64,000 nucleotides of DNA from Nonomuraea typhae (GTDB lineage: Bacteria; Actinomycetota; Actinomycetes; Streptosporangiales; Streptosporangiaceae). Position 1 is the first letter of the stretch. Every line of letters begins with the position of its first letter. A program made the translations under genes and the position numbers. The notes beneath the pieces were generated by a model. The model saw only the letters and a program-made list of their open reading frames with translations. It was not told the origin of the DNA and did no database searches. Shown piece by piece: positions 51,540 to 59,241 of this stretch. The stretch is taken from the NCBI RefSeq assembly GCF_009760925.1, contig NZ_VRLV01000018.1, forward strand, positions 62,001 to 126,000, given 5' to 3'.

Positions 51540-51815
51540 TTTTCTCACAACTCGTTCTCACTCAAGTTCCTGATCGAGGTGGTTCTGAGAAATGTTTGTG
51601 AGAGGGTTCCGGGGCATGGTCGACTCCCCCAGCCCCGAATGGGCGCCGTATCCGGTACCGCCGACAACGTCACCTGTAACGCTGATGAGGTCGAACGTCA
51701 CCCTGTCCGCGATGCGACGCCCAGCCCGGATCGCCCTGCCGGTCATGGTCCGGCGCCCGCACCTATCACACCGGCCGCTTCACGGTTCCCCGGCTGGCCA
51801 GCATGGTCGCCATGA
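51540..51815 (+). pseudogene. Resolvase N-terminus remnant with res-like DNA
   Basis: The DNA from 51540 matches, in the opposite orientation, the start of the serine recombinase gene at 8.4-8.75 kb. The dyads TTCTCACAACTCGTTCTCA and GGTTCTGAGAAATG...TGTGAGAG are kept, followed by an ATG at 51616. The zinc-finger region is readable only in scattered frames (NADEVERHP in one, TYHTGRFTVPRLAS in another). The catalytic domain is missing. It is the broken start of a second resolvase of the same family together with part of its res site. Confidence 0.7.
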
Positions 51816-52219
51816 CTCAGCAGACAGCCGCCCCCCTCGACGTGCCACCCCGGCCTGGCCGAGCTCGTCGCGCGCATCCAGCCGCACGCCCGCAGGCCGA
51901 CATCCTGGTGGCGTCACGGCCGAGCGTGGACCTGCTCACCGCGGCCGAGCGGGCCGGCTCACCCGACGGCTACACCCGCCACACCCTGCACACCGAGGTG
52001 ACGTTTTCGGTGTCGGCCGTGGTGTGGCGCGGCGAGCGCCTGGTCGAGATCGGCCGGCGGCAGCGGCCCACGGGCTCGGTCAGCGGCGTCGCCCCGCCCG
52101 ACGACATCCACCGGGTCCGCAACACCCGTGACATGATCGCGATCACGCTGCACGTCTACTGCGCCGGCCTCAGCAACGGCACCAGCGTGCGCCGCGCCTA
52201 CGAGCAGGGGTCCGCGTAG
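51812..52219 (+). pseudogene. Cysteine dioxygenase-like pseudogene
   Basis: The C-terminal half of a CDO-type cupin is readable (DGYTRHTLHTEVTFSVSAVV, SGVAPPDDIHRVRNTRDMIA, ITLHVYCAGLSNGTSVRRAY). Compared with the intact relative at 56655-57179, the segment that carries the metal ligands (IHDHVTWCVFGVIQG) has been deleted between VVW and EIGRRQRP, and the N-terminal part is frame-broken (GLAELVARIQPHARR in another frame). It cannot bind iron. The remnant follows the resolvase fragment directly. Confidence 0.7.
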
Positions 52220-52307
52220 TCAGGCAGCTTCGGCGGGTGTTTCCTCATCGCCAACGACCCCGACCGGGCAGGGTTCAGGTGCCCGAGTGCCACCGGGATC
52301 TGACTGT

Positions 52308-53030
52308 CTAGTCTTCATGGATCGCTGGAGCGTCGGTCCTCCGGTCGGCGATCAGGGCTTGGATGCCCGCCAGGATCCGCTCCAGCCCGAACTCGACGTC
52401 GTTTGCGGGGAGTTCGTCTTCGAGGTAGTCCATGGTGGCCATCAGCCTGGCGGCTCGGGGGAAGCCACGCTCTGTCAGCAGCCTCTGCAGGAACCCGGTC
52501 GCCGCCGTCGCCGCGGCGTGCTCGGCCTTGAGCCATTCGGGCGGTGCTGCGGGCGTACCCGTCGAGCAGCAGGGCGCAGCCGAGCGTGTCCTGGTCGTTC
52601 AGGCCGGAGTCGGCCATGCCGTCCATGAAGACCTCCAGCCAGCCCACCAGGTGGGGCGTCAGGGGGGCCGCCTGGACGGGTAGGTCCAGCAGCCACGGGT
52701 GGACGCGGCAGCGCTCGATCATGGCGTGGGGTCCACTCGGTGGCGGCGGTCCGCCAGGTCGTGGCCTGCCGTACCGATTGCGGGGGCGGACCCCAGCCGG
52801 CTTCGGCGAGCAGCACGAGCAGTTCGTCCTTGGAGCGGACGTAGCGGTAGAGGGCGTTGGCGGTGATGTCGAGGCGGGCGGCGATCTTGGGCATCGACAG
52901 CCCGGCGAAGCCGTCCTCGTCGGCCACCTCGATCGCGGCCGCGACGATCCGCTCGGCGCTGTGCGCCGGTTTGGGGCCGCGTCGTCGTGTGGCCGGATGG
53001 AGGCCCCACGCCAGAGCGAGGCCGGGCGAG
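52308..53030 (-). pseudogene. TetR-family regulator, two frameshifts
   Basis: The N-terminal piece (LHPATRRRGPKPAHSAERIV, AAAIEVADEDGFAGLSMPKI, AARLDITANALYRYVRSKDE) is a normal TetR HTH. Near 52735 the frame changes to CRVHPWLLDLPVQAAPLTPH, LVGWLEVFMDGMADSGLND, and near 52530 again to ATGFLQRLLTERGFPRAARL and EFGLERILAGIQALIADRRT. No clear start codon is seen in frame. All domains of a ~230-residue TetR are there but in three frames. Confidence 0.8.
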
Positions 53031-53257
53031 CTCTAGCCGTCCTTGGTCGTCGGTCAGCGGCATCGGGCGCCTGGATGGCGGGAGATCTGCGATGACGAGC
53101 ACCGAGTTCACGCTCGTGGTCGGCCCCGCCGGCGCCACACCCGCGACCCCGGGGAAATCTAGGACAGAAGCGGTGGAGGATGTCGAGAATGCGGTTCCGG
53201 CTCCGTCCCCGGGATATCAGCGGCCACGAACCGGCCGCGTAATGAAGGAGAGCCGGC

Positions 53258-53698
53258 ATGACGATCCAGCGAATGGACAGCGTTCTCATCGTTGTCGACG
53301 ACCTTGACGCCACCATCGAGTTCTTCATCGAGCTCGGCATGGAACTGGAGGGCAGAGCGCCCATCGAGGGCCGGTGGCTGGAGCGTGTCATCGGGCTGGC
53401 AGACGTCCGGGAGGAGATCGCGATGTTGCGAACCCCCGATGGCCACAGCCGGATCGAGCTGGCCATGTTCCACACGCCGAAGGCGATCAGCGCCGAGCCG
53501 AAGCACGCGCCGGTCAACACGCTGGGCCTGCGCCGCGTCACCTTCGCCGTCGACGACATCGACGACGTCGTGGCCCGCCTGCGCCCCCACGGCGCCGAGC
53601 TCGTCGGCGAGGTGGCGCAGTACGAGGACAGCTATCTGTACTGCTACGTCCGCGGCCCCGAAGGCATCATCATCGGGCTGACCCAGCAGCTCAGCTAA
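53258..53698 (+). CDS. VOC-family (glyoxalase-like) protein
   Basis: A 146-residue single-chain VOC protein with two beta-alpha-beta modules: DSVLIVVDDLDATIEFFIEL, GRWLERVIGLADVREEIAML, RIELAMFHTPK and VNTLGLRRVTFAVDDIDDVV, YLYCYVRGPEGIIIGLTQQL. Metal-type residues (Glu in IELAMF, Glu in PEGIII) are in place. ATG 53258 follows AAGGAGAG. It is the only intact gene between 51.4 and 55.1 kb. Substrate unknown; the family includes glyoxalases, dioxygenases and drug-binding proteins. Confidence 0.88.
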   Translation: MTIQRMDSVLIVVDDLDATIEFFIELGMELEGRAPIEGRWLERVIGLADVREEIAMLRTPDGHSRIELAMFHTPKAISAEPKHAPVNTLGLRRVTFAVDDIDDVVARLRPHGAELVGEVAQYEDSYLYCYVRGPEGIIIGLTQQLS

Positions 53699-53796
53699 CG
53701 AGGCCGCGGACCGGCCATCGCAGACGGTGAGCTTCGTTCGCACTTTCAGTCACCGCCGTCGAGCACAAGCCGGCGGATCAAGAAACGACCACGGAG

Positions 53797-53930
53797 ATGA
53801 CCGTGCTCAAGAACGACGTCACCGAGGTTTTGCACCGGCCGCTCTGCCAGGAGTTGCTGGCCCGTGACGTGACCCGCCTGGCCTACGTCGCCAAGGACGG
53901 CACGCCCCGCAACATCCCGATCATCTTTCC
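53797..53930 (+). pseudogene. PNPOx-like flavin-binding protein, N-terminal stub
   Basis: From about 53797 the frame reads MTVLKNDVTEVLHRPLCQEL, LARDVTRLAYVAKDGTPRNI and PIIF, the start of a pyridoxamine-phosphate-oxidase-fold protein. Homology stops abruptly at 53930, where an alpha/beta hydrolase fragment begins in another frame. A deletion has joined the two genes. Confidence 0.65.
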
Positions 53931-54470
53931 GAGATCACCTTCGCCGGCGACGTCGCCGACGTGGCGGGGCTGCTGGAGCACCTGGGCCCGGCGCACCTGT
54001 ACGGCTTCTCCTACGGCGGGCTGATCGCGCAGGCCATCGCCCTGGACCGGCCCGCACCCTCACCCTGGCCAACACCCTGCACAGCCCGGAGATGTGGCAG
54101 CTCGACCACGCCAACATCAACCGGGAACTGGCCACGCAGCTGCCCGAGGTGTGGGAGCGCATCCAGACGCTGCGCCGGCGGGGACTGCGCTCCACCGACG
54201 AGCGGCTCCGGCAGGAGTTCGCCAAGGCGGCGGCCCTGGTCAGGTTCTACGACCCCGGCAACGCCGCCCTGCTGGCCGATGAGCCCGGCGCCAGGAACCA
54301 CGAGCTCTACCCAATCTTCTGCGGCGGCGACGTCGACTTCATGATCGGCGGCGAGGCGGCCAGAGTCCCGGACTTCCGGCCCCGCCTCAACGAGATCGAC
54401 ATCCCATGATGGTCCTGGCCGGCCGGGACCGTCCACGCGCTGCTGCGCGACTTCTGGCAGCAGGCACGAT
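53930..54470 (+). pseudogene. Alpha/beta hydrolase, truncated and frameshifted
   Basis: Begins within a gene at EITFAGDVADVAGLLEHLGP then AHLYGFSYGGLIAQAIALDR (Ser elbow GFSYGG). Near 54060 the frame changes to ANTLHSPEMWQLDHANINRE, LATQLPEVWERIQTLRRRGL and NEIDIP. After that MMVLAGRD with the Asp region is in yet another frame. The N-terminal third is missing. It is not functional. Confidence 0.75.
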
Positions 54471-54477
54471 AAGCGCC

Positions 54478-55089
54478 CTGCCGCAGGCCACCGGACCCAT
54501 CCGGGCGACGGCACGACGCGACTTCGGGCTGCTGTGGGCGGGGCAATCCACGTCATTGGTCGCCGATCACTTCATGACGCTGGCGCTGCCTCTGCTCGCG
54601 GTGACGGTCCTGGGCGCGACCCCGACCCAGGCAGCGCTCGTGCCGTTCGCTCTGTTCCTGCCCTTCCTGCTGATCGGTCTGCCGGCAGGGGCCATCGTGG
54701 ACCGGCTGCCCGCACGCTCATGCTCGCCGCCGCCGTCTCGGTGCTGGGCATCGCGGCCATGCCCATCTTGGGGTCACCCGGCGGGCTTGGAGCCGTCGGC
54801 CTGATCATCGGCAGCATCGTGCGCTGCGCGGGCAAGGGCGCGTTCAGCCCCACCTCGCTGACGCTGCGCCAGACCCAGACCCCGCCCGAACTCCTGGCCA
54901 GGGTGGCCGCCGTGCAGCGGTTCCTGCTTTGGGGCGCGATCGCCCTGGGATTCCTGCTCGCCGCCGCCATCACCACCCTGGGCGGGGCTGCACACAGCGG
55001 TGTGGACCGGCGCCCTCGGCACGATCCTGTGCCTTCCCGCTGTCCTGCGCCGCGGCATCCGCACCGCCGCTCTCGGCCGCACCGGCTGA
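54478..55089 (+). pseudogene. MFS transporter pseudogene with internal deletion
   Basis: The first two helices are readable (ARRDFGLLWAGQSTSLVADH, MTLALPLLAVTVLGATPTQA, FLLIGLPAGAIVDRL). The frame then shifts and most central helices are gone. The C-terminal part (GAVGLIIGSIVRCAGKGAFS, LLARVAAVQRFLLWGAIALG) shifts once more near 54990 into LHTAVWTGALGTILCLPAVL and stops at 55087. Relic of a drug-efflux-type transporter. Confidence 0.75.
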
Positions 55090-55139
55090 TCAGGGGGCCA
55101 AGCTTGCGGCCGATGCGTTTCTCGTGGGGTGACGCGACG

Positions 55140-56558
55140 TCACCCGCGGTTGTCTTCGACGGGTTGGGTGGTGACGCTGTGTGAGTTCAGGATGGTGGCG
55201 AGGTGGTGGATGCCTTCCTCGATGTGGTGGGGCGTGAGCCTGCTGTAGCCCATCACGAGGGCAGGGGCTTGGCCTGGCGCCGCCCTGGATCGGTAGCGGT
55301 CCAGGGGCTGTATGAGGATGCCGTGCCGGGCGGCGGTGGCGGCGAGGTGGGTGGCGTTCGTGCCGTCGGGTAGCCGGACCAGGACGTGCAGACCTGCGGA
55401 GATGCCGGTCGCACGGTAGGCGGGCAGGTGCCGGCTTAGGGCCCCGATGAGCGCGTCGCGTCGCCGGCGGTAGCTGCGGCGGGTGCGCCGGAGGTGCCGG
55501 TCGAGGTCGCCGCGCTGGACGAACTCGGCCACGGCGGCCTGGATGACCGTGGAGGTGAACCGGTCGCTGCGAGCGCGGGCGGCGACCACCTCCTCGCGTA
55601 GCCCCGAGGGGACGACCAGCCAGCCGAGCCGCAGCCCGGGAGCCAGGCTCTTGGACAGGCTGCCGGCGTGGACGACGTGATCGGGCGCGACCCCTTGGAG
55701 GGCGCCGACGGGCTGGCGGTCGTAGCGGTACTCGGCGTCGTAGTCGTCCTCGATGACGTACGCACTCCGAGAGCGGGCCCAGTCGAGCAGGTCGATCCGC
55801 CGGCCGGCCGAGAGCACCGCACCGGTCGGGTACTGGTGGGCGGGCGTGACGAGCACCGCGCCCGCCCCGGACGCGGCCAGCCGATCCACGCGCACCCCCT
55901 CGTCGTCGACCTCGATGGGGTGGCAGGCGGCGCCGGCCCATTCGATCTGCTCGCGCCAGTCGGGGTGGCCGGGGTCCTCAACGGCGAGGCCCCGCCCGGC
56001 GAGCACCCGGGCCAGCAGGCTCAACCCGTGCGAGAAGCCGTTGCAGACCACGATGGCGTCCGGTTCGCAGGACACGCCGCGGACCCTGCCCAGATAGTCG
56101 GCCAGCGTCTCGCGTAGCGCCGGGAGACCGGCCGGGTCGCTGTAGCCGAGTGAGTGCGCGGGCAGAGAACGCATCGCCGTACGGCTCGCGCGGGCCCAGG
56201 CCGCGTGCGGGAACAGCCCGGCGTCCGGGGCTCCGGGCCGGAAATCATAGCGGACGGCGGGCGGCGGCGGGCGGTGGCGCTGTGGTCCCTCAAGAGTGGT
56301 GATCGCGTTGACGACGGTGCCCCAGCCCTGCCGGGAGGTCAGGTAGCCCTCGGCGGTGAGCTGGTTGTAGGCCGCGATGACGACACCGCGGGTGATGTGG
56401 AGGTCCGCGGCGAGCGCCCGGGACGACGGCAGCCGGACGCCGGGGCGCAGCCGACCCGCCCTGATGGCCTCCCGCAGGCTCCGCTCCAGTTGAGCGCGCA
56501 GACCGCGGGGACGGGAGCGGTCGAGCTCCACGAACAACTCAGGCGAACTGGTACTCAT
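55140..56558 (-). CDS. MocR/PdxR-like regulator (GntR HTH fused to aminotransferase fold)
   Basis: A 472-residue regulator. The N-terminal GntR winged helix is LRAQLERSLREAIRAGRLRP, RALAADLHITRGVVIAAYNQ, EGYLTSRQGWGTVV. The rest is a fold-type I aminotransferase domain with PLP Lys in VVHAGSLSKSLAPGLRLGWL, and AIVVCNGFSHGLSLLARVLA, YVIEDDYDAEYRYDRQPVGA. Such proteins sense PLP-linked amines or amino acids. It is divergent from the cysteine dioxygenase-like gene at 56655, the likely target. Confidence 0.9.
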   Translation of the reverse strand: MSTSSPELFVELDRSRPRGLRAQLERSLREAIRAGRLRPGVRLPSSRALAADLHITRGVVIAAYNQLTAEGYLTSRQGWGTVVNAITTLEGPQRHRPPPPAVRYDFRPGAPDAGLFPHAAWARASRTAMRSLPAHSLGYSDPAGLPALRETLADYLGRVRGVSCEPDAIVVCNGFSHGLSLLARVLAGRGLAVEDPGHPDWREQIEWAGAACHPIEVDDEGVRVDRLAASGAGAVLVTPAHQYPTGAVLSAGRRIDLLDWARSRSAYVIEDDYDAEYRYDRQPVGALQGVAPDHVVHAGSLSKSLAPGLRLGWLVVPSGLREEVVAARARSDRFTSTVIQAAVAEFVQRGDLDRHLRRTRRSYRRRRDALIGALSRHLPAYRATGISAGLHVLVRLPDGTNATHLAATAARHGILIQPLDRYRSRAAPGQAPALVMGYSRLTPHHIEEGIHHLATILNSHSVTTQPVEDNRG

Positions 56559-56654
56559 AACTTGTCCAAGATTGGAACTCTTATCAGCGCCACTCTATTC
56601 ATACCGTTGGAAACGCGGCACGACGGAGATGCCGCACCGACTGATGAGGCGGCC

Positions 56655-57179
56655 ATGACACTCCTGAAGCAGCCCCTGCCCACCGCGCCCCGGCTGGACC
56701 CGCTGGTGAGCGGCATCCGCGCCGCGCTGAACCACCGCGGCGACTGGCAGCGCACCGCCCAGCACGCCGCGAGCGAGCTGCGGCGCTACCTGCCCGCGCC
56801 CGAGATGCTGACCGGTATCCCTCCCGGCGAGCTGCTGCACGTCGAGCCGGACGGAACCTTCTCGATCCAGGCCATCGTGTGGCCGGCGGGCCGCATCACA
56901 CGGATCCACGACCACGTGACCTGGTGCGTATTCGGCGTCATCCAGGGCGTACTGGACGAAGAACTGTTCACGCTCGATGGCAGCGGAGACTGCCTCGTTC
57001 CGGTGGGGCGCAGCACGAACGCGACCGGCGCGGTCAACGGCTTCGCCCCGCCCGGCGACATCCACCGGGTCGCCAACAACGCCGGCCGCACGGCCATCTC
57101 GATCCACGTGTACGGCACCGACCTGTCCCGCATCGGCTCCAGCGCGCTGCGCTCCTACGACCTTCCCGTCCGGCCATGA
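56655..57179 (+). CDS. Cysteine dioxygenase-family cupin
   Basis: A 174-residue non-haem iron enzyme that would oxidise a thiol such as cysteine to a sulfinate. Iron-ligand residues are visible in GRITRIHDHVTWCVFGVIQG (HxH) and PPGDIHRVANNAG (His). ATG 56655 is chosen from the domain start. The gene is divergent from the MocR regulator, which fits control by an amino-acid-derived signal. A broken relative with the metal-binding segment deleted lies at 51812-52219. The next gene starts 75 bp downstream. Confidence 0.85.
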   Translation: MTLLKQPLPTAPRLDPLVSGIRAALNHRGDWQRTAQHAASELRRYLPAPEMLTGIPPGELLHVEPDGTFSIQAIVWPAGRITRIHDHVTWCVFGVIQGVLDEELFTLDGSGDCLVPVGRSTNATGAVNGFAPPGDIHRVANNAGRTAISIHVYGTDLSRIGSSALRSYDLPVRP

Positions 57180-57253
57180 ACGAAGCCCACACCCAGCAGC
57201 ACAGCGGCCAGCCGGCGGACCACCACTCGCGAGCAGACCACAGGAGGCGACAG

Positions 57254-57823
57254 ATGAACGACACCGAGCCGCAGACCGCAGGCGGGAAAGTGCTTTTCCA
57301 CTTCGCGATGTCACTGGACGGGTTCGTGGCCGGACCCGGCCACGCGATGGACTGGATGACCGGAACGACCAGAGCGGGCCTGCAGGATGAATACATTCAG
57401 ACCACCGGCGCCGTCCTGGGAGGCCGGGACGGGTGGGACGCCATGCCTGACGCTCGCCCCTACGGCGGCGCCTGGAAGGGGCCGATCTTCGTGCTCACCC
57501 ATCATCCCGAGGACGCCACGCCCGCCGCCGACGTCACATTCCTGAACTGCGGCCCAGCCGAGGCCGTGCGGATCGCACTGAAGGCGGCCGGCGGCAAGAA
57601 CCTCGAAGTGCTCTCGCCGACCATCGGGCGCCAGCTTCTCGACCTGGGGCTGATCGACGAGATCGATCTCCACATCATGCCGGTCATGCTCGGCCAGGGC
57701 ATCCGGCTCTACGACGCCCCCGCCAGCGAGCCGATCAACCTGCACCACATCGGCCAAAGCGACCCCGCCACGACCATCAACGTGCGGTACCGGCCCACCA
57801 CGACGACGAAGATCCCCGCCTGA
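57254..57823 (+). CDS. Dihydrofolate reductase/RibD C-terminal family protein
   Basis: A 189-residue reductase-like protein: KVLFHFAMSLDGFVAGPGHA, TTGAVLGGRDGWDAMPDARP, IFVLTHHPEDATPAADVTFL, LEVLSPTIGRQLLDLGLIDE and IDLHIMPVMLGQGIRLYDAP. The fold matches YyaP/RibD-C reductases that use NADPH on pterin- or flavin-like compounds. ATG 57254 follows a perfect AGGAGG. It may be cotranscribed with the dioxygenase. Substrate unknown. Confidence 0.88.
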   Translation: MNDTEPQTAGGKVLFHFAMSLDGFVAGPGHAMDWMTGTTRAGLQDEYIQTTGAVLGGRDGWDAMPDARPYGGAWKGPIFVLTHHPEDATPAADVTFLNCGPAEAVRIALKAAGGKNLEVLSPTIGRQLLDLGLIDEIDLHIMPVMLGQGIRLYDAPASEPINLHHIGQSDPATTINVRYRPTTTTKIPA

Positions 57824-57962
57824 AGCGGAGCCGGGCAACTGAGCGACAGCAGCCGACGCCGGGCCGCCCGCGCTGCCGAGATCGTCCGGCCTGATATACG
57901 CGGGTGATGGCGTCCTGGCGGATCGAAGCACTGTCGCCGGGCACGGTCGGAGTGGCGCTCAT
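57777..57962 (-). CDS. Small protein with RVYQAGR motif (probably truncated)
   Basis: Starts at ATG 57962, overlapping the stop of 57959-58408 (ATGA), and reads PTVPGDSASIRQDAITRVYQ then AGR. The motif RVYQAGR also ends the upstream protein (SRVYQAGRDQS). After AGR the sequence is Arg-, Cys- and Trp-rich and overlaps the end of the DHFR-like gene on the other strand, so the original C-terminus is probably lost. Coupling and shared motif suggest a real gene start. Confidence 0.4.
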   Translation of the reverse strand: MSATPTVPGDSASIRQDAITRVYQAGRSRQRGRPGVGCCRSVARLRFRRGSSSSWWAGTAR

Positions 57963-58408
57963 CGCTCGTTGATGCTCTGGTCGCGGCCGGCCTGATACAC
58001 GCGGCTCTGACCTGAAGCGCGGGCGTTCATCTGGATGTTGGCCGCGCCGTCACCGGTAACGATGATCCCGCTGTTGTCCCCGCCGATGGCGACCGACCGC
58101 TCCCCCGCCGCCGCGACACCGGGCTGTTCCGCCTGCCCGCCCTCGCCAGCGGACCCGCCGGCGCCCGGATCCGGGTCGGGGGCCGACGCCCTGGTCAGCC
58201 GGAAGGTGACCAGCGCGGCTGCCGCGGCCACCGCTACGGCGATGCCGGTCCACGGCCAGCTCCAGCCGTCATCGGTGAGAACCTGGTTACTCGCCACCGC
58301 AGTGCCCACACCGAGCGGCACCGACAGCAGGAGCAGGATCCGCCTGCCCCACGCGCTCTTGGCCCTTACCCGTGCTGGTTCGCGCATATGGGCATCTTCG
58401 ACCTCCAC
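57959..58408 (-). CDS. Membrane protein with C-terminal GGDNSGIIVTGDGA/RVYQAGRDQ tail
   Basis: A 149-residue protein. Two hydrophobic segments (about 24-42 and 53-70) are followed by an acidic Gly-rich linker (APDPDPGAGGSAGEGGQAEQ) and a tail SVAIGGDNSGIIVTGDGAAN, MNARASGQSRVYQAGRDQSI. The tail resembles beta-rich repeats found at the ends of actinomycete conflict- or signalling-related proteins, but I cannot assign a family. ATG 58408 or the internal ATG eight codons on are both possible. The small gene 57777-57962 is translationally coupled. Confidence 0.65.
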   Translation of the reverse strand: MEVEDAHMREPARVRAKSAWGRRILLLLSVPLGVGTAVASNQVLTDDGWSWPWTGIAVAVAAAAALVTFRLTRASAPDPDPGAGGSAGEGGQAEQPGVAAAGERSVAIGGDNSGIIVTGDGAANIQMNARASGQSRVYQAGRDQSINER

Positions 58409-58449
58409 TCGGGATCGCGCAACGTCAACACCGGGCCAGGTCCGGCGGA

Positions 58450-58536
58450 TCAGGTGTCGAGGTTCGCCCCGATGTCACAAAGCCTGTAACCGGCCTCGAT
58501 CTCTGCGAGACGGGCCTTGAACTGGCCTGCGAGTAG
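58450..58536 (-). pseudogene. Short C-terminal coding fragment abutting repeat copy 3
   Basis: The minus strand reads LLLAGQFKARLAEIEAGYRL then CDIGANLDT, stop at 58450. It looks like a natural protein end. The first residues are encoded by the outer half of the repeat at 58524; copies 1 and 2 read LLLAGQ and LLLAGR at the same place but then diverge. Family unknown. Confidence 0.35.
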
Positions 58537-58569
58537 GAGCGGGGGTTAGCGTCACATTCGTTGACAGTG
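58524..58569 (+). repeat. Element-end repeat, copy 3
   Basis: Shares GGCCTGCGAGTAGGAGCG and GGGGTTAGCGTCACATTCG with copies at 7078 and 19291 but lacks the 10-12 bp between these blocks. The dyad GTCA-N7-TGAC is at 58551-58565. A transposase fragment of the 10.9-kb type lies 310 bp inside it, so this is a deletion derivative of the same element family. Confidence 0.7.
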
Positions 58570-58613
58570 AGTGTCTGAGCAAGCAAGTCTTGCACGATGG
58601 CGGAGTCTGGGGC

Positions 58614-58847
58614 GTGGCGGTCGTCCGAGCGGATGTTGAGCGGTTCTGCGCGGAACTGGTGGAGGTGGCGATCAGGCTGGCGGAGCTGCGGGTGACGCTG
58701 GAAGGCGTGGTGGCGGCGGCCCCGGCGCAGGCGATGGCCGATGCACGGGATGGGGGGCTACGGCGGATCGGCCGGCAGGTGGGGATGTCACACGAGCAAG
58801 TACGGCGGATGCCGGCCGAGCGGCCGTCCGCTCCGGGGCGTTCCTGA
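58614..58847 (+). CDS. Small helix-turn-helix protein
   Basis: A 77-residue protein from GTG 58614 (GGAG upstream): VAVVRADVERFCAELVEVAI, RLAELRVTLEGVVAAAPAQA, MADARDGGLRRIGRQVGMSH and EQVRRMPAE. The part GLRRIGRQVGMSHEQVRRM fits a sigma-region-4-like helix-turn-helix. It takes the place that the IHF-like gene has behind copies 1 and 2 of the repeat. Not recognised as a known family. Confidence 0.5.
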   Translation: MAVVRADVERFCAELVEVAIRLAELRVTLEGVVAAAPAQAMADARDGGLRRIGRQVGMSHEQVRRMPAERPSAPGRS

Positions 58848-58874
58848 ACCCCCGCTGGGGGGAGATCATGAACG

Positions 58875-59110
58875 CCGCGCCTGGCGCGAGTGCCTGCGCC
58901 GTCATGAGGTGTTCGTGCCCGGTGGGGCGGCCCCACCGCCGGGCTGCCGGCTGGCCCGGCGTGGGAGCGGGCCCGTGCCAAGGTGTGCCGCGACCTGGGC
59001 TTGCCGGCCGAGCCGGGCGCCGACACGCAACGGTGGGCGCACACCCCGGACTCCGCCTACAAGCAGCTGGCCGCGGGCCTGTCGGGCTCGGAACCGCTGG
59101 TAAAGCGCTT
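58875..59110 (+). pseudogene. Tn3 transposase fragment related to the 10.9-kb copy
   Basis: At DNA level this matches 12.18-12.40 kb closely (the stretch coding ECLRRHEVFVPG, then, in another frame, the regions for ERARAKVCRGLGL and YKQLAAGLSG). Small deletions break the frame after VFVPG. Only about 75 codons are left. Together with repeat copy 3 it marks a shrunken copy of the element at 7.1-19.3 kb. Confidence 0.75.
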
Positions 59111-59241
59111 TCCCCCGGTTCGGAACAGTCTCGGCGGGAGACCTCTGCCCGCATCACCTCCGACCACGACGACACGGCCGCCGACATCAGGCGAGATACC
59201 TGCACCAAGCGGTGTGTTTCTGGCGTACCCCTTCCATGCCG

